Shown piece by piece: positions 22,257 through 22,976 of a stretch of 22,976 nucleotides of DNA (position 1 is its first letter; every line of letters starts with the position of its first letter). Both the position numbers and the translations under genes were made by a program. The notes below the pieces were generated by a model that worked only from the letters and a program-made list of their open reading frames with translations, was not told the origin of the DNA and made no database searches. This stretch comes from a virus. The DNA lies in the IMG/VR virus record IMGVR_UViG_3300027996_000178, positions 1 through 22,976 of that record, one strand, 5' to 3'.

Positions 22257-22976
22257 ATGATGAACCCGAAGGTTTCGATAATTTTGCAATGTGGCGGCGA
22301 GGATTATCTCAGCCGGATGGAAGTCTGTCTTCGGGCTCTTGACCTTCAGGATTACCAGGGTGAGACGGAGCGCATCTTGACCTATGTGGTCGGGTTGGAC
22401 GATCCAATCCCAGAGGAGCGTCTGAAGGCTCTCAACGTGGACACGCTCCTCATTCGACGTCATGTCTTGGCGGCGTACCCGACTGCTTGGGCAAAGAACG
22501 TGGGGATTCGGCAATCGACGGGAGAGGTGATCCTGAATCTTGACGGGGACGTCTTGCTACGACGCGACATGCTGCGGCGATTGGTGCTCTCAGCGCAGGA
22601 CGGCAATCTGGCGTGGTGCAAGGTGCGTGCTCTGGATGCCCCGATGGACGACTACGACCTCACTGACGATATGTTTCGACGAGCTATGCAGCAATCGCAC
22701 ATGACCCACTGGCCTTGTGCGTTTGTGTCGGCGGTTCCGCGTGAGGCTGTGTTTGCCATCCGTGGGTGGGATGAGAGGTACATTGGGTATGGGAGTGAGG
22801 ATCAGGACTACCACGACCGGCTGATTCGCCACGGGCTCCGTGAGCAGGTCTTCGAGGCCCATGGTCCCGTAGCGAATGTGATTCACCAGTGGCACGAGCG
22901 CACCCGTCTCGATGACGAGGATGCTATGCGGGTCCGCAACCGGCTCATCTTGGAGAGGAGCACCGCAGATGACGTG
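22257..22976 (+). CDS. Glycosyltransferase, GT-A / galactosyltransferase C-domain type (partial)
   Basis: 240 codons are visible and the frame is open at the window end, so the C-terminus is missing. ATG 22257 follows GGGGCG and lies five bases after the tailspike stop; ATG 22260 is an alternative. MMNPKVSIILQCGG opens a Rossmann GT-A fold. AWAKNVGIRQSTGEVILNLD leads to D96-G97-D98, the DxD metal and nucleotide-sugar site. GWDERYIGYGSEDQDYHDRL (residues 170-189) is the Glyco_transf_7C motif of galactosyl- and GalNAc-type transferases and chondroitin-type polymerases, followed by H210 and H213 (HQWHER) as further metal ligands. It should transfer a sugar from a nucleotide sugar; the acceptor is unknown. 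Confidence 0.8.
   Translation, partial: MMNPKVSIILQCGGEDYLSRMEVCLRALDLQDYQGETERILTYVVGLDDPIPEERLKALNVDTLLIRRHVLAAYPTAWAKNVGIRQSTGEVILNLDGDVLLRRDMLRRLVLSAQDGNLAWCKVRALDAPMDDYDLTDDMFRRAMQQSHMTHWPCAFVSAVPREAVFAIRGWDERYIGYGSEDQDYHDRLIRHGLREQVFEAHGPVANVIHQWHERTRLDDEDAMRVRNRLILERSTADDV

Noticed and set aside
1-22976. Alternative genetic code with TGA read as Trp
   Set aside because: Many genes end in TGA in ATGA/TGATG overlaps with the next start, and Trp is coded by TGG throughout; only one internal TGA is seen.

Overview
The window is a compact block of late (virion) genes from a tailed bacteriophage or prophage with a contractile tail. Every supported gene lies on the + strand. Most neighbours overlap by 1-4 bases (ATGA, GTGA, TGATG, TAATG) or sit a few bases apart. 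I see no tRNA, rRNA, CRISPR array, insertion sequence or integrase, and no stretch of 300 bases without a gene. The host cannot be named. The promoter-like sites resemble bacterial sigma-70 sites, GC content looks moderately high by eye, and TGA is used freely as a stop, so this is standard code 11.

Layout: (1) 1-2883, six small to medium genes with lectin-like, immunoglobulin-like or repetitive folds, probably virion surface or adaptor proteins. (2) 2912-5413, a cassette of six non-structural-looking genes, several with cysteine pairs typical of zinc ribbons. It is preceded by a good promoter, with a second promoter before its last gene; both promoters would give leaderless mRNAs. (3) 5408-11028, the tail assembly chaperone with a candidate -1 frameshift, then a tape measure protein of 1466 codons interrupted by an in-frame TGA. 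(4) 11031-16571, the baseplate: gp53-like wedge, gpD/gp27-like hub, gpV/gp5-like spike, a conserved unknown, gp25-like wedge, and a gp6/gpJ-like wedge with an unusual helical insertion. (5) 16568-17164, a membrane protein with an HEHIH metallopeptidase-like motif. (6) 17176-22976, the host-recognition end: a large fibre with SHAEG head repeats, a small helix-turn-helix-like protein, a PAPS-type sulfotransferase, a beta-helix tailspike and a glycosyltransferase cut by the window end.

Together the genes describe tail length control, tube initiation, baseplate assembly and receptor binding. The clearest candidate for something new is the pairing of a sulfotransferase and a glycosyltransferase with fibre and tailspike genes, which could decorate the phage's own adhesins or the host surface. 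The hexamer CTCGAG is strongly over-represented in the core morphogenesis genes but absent from the first 1.2 kb, from 2884-4393 and from the last 5.7 kb, which suggests mosaic origin. All functional statements rest on reading motifs and gene order by eye; no database search was run.
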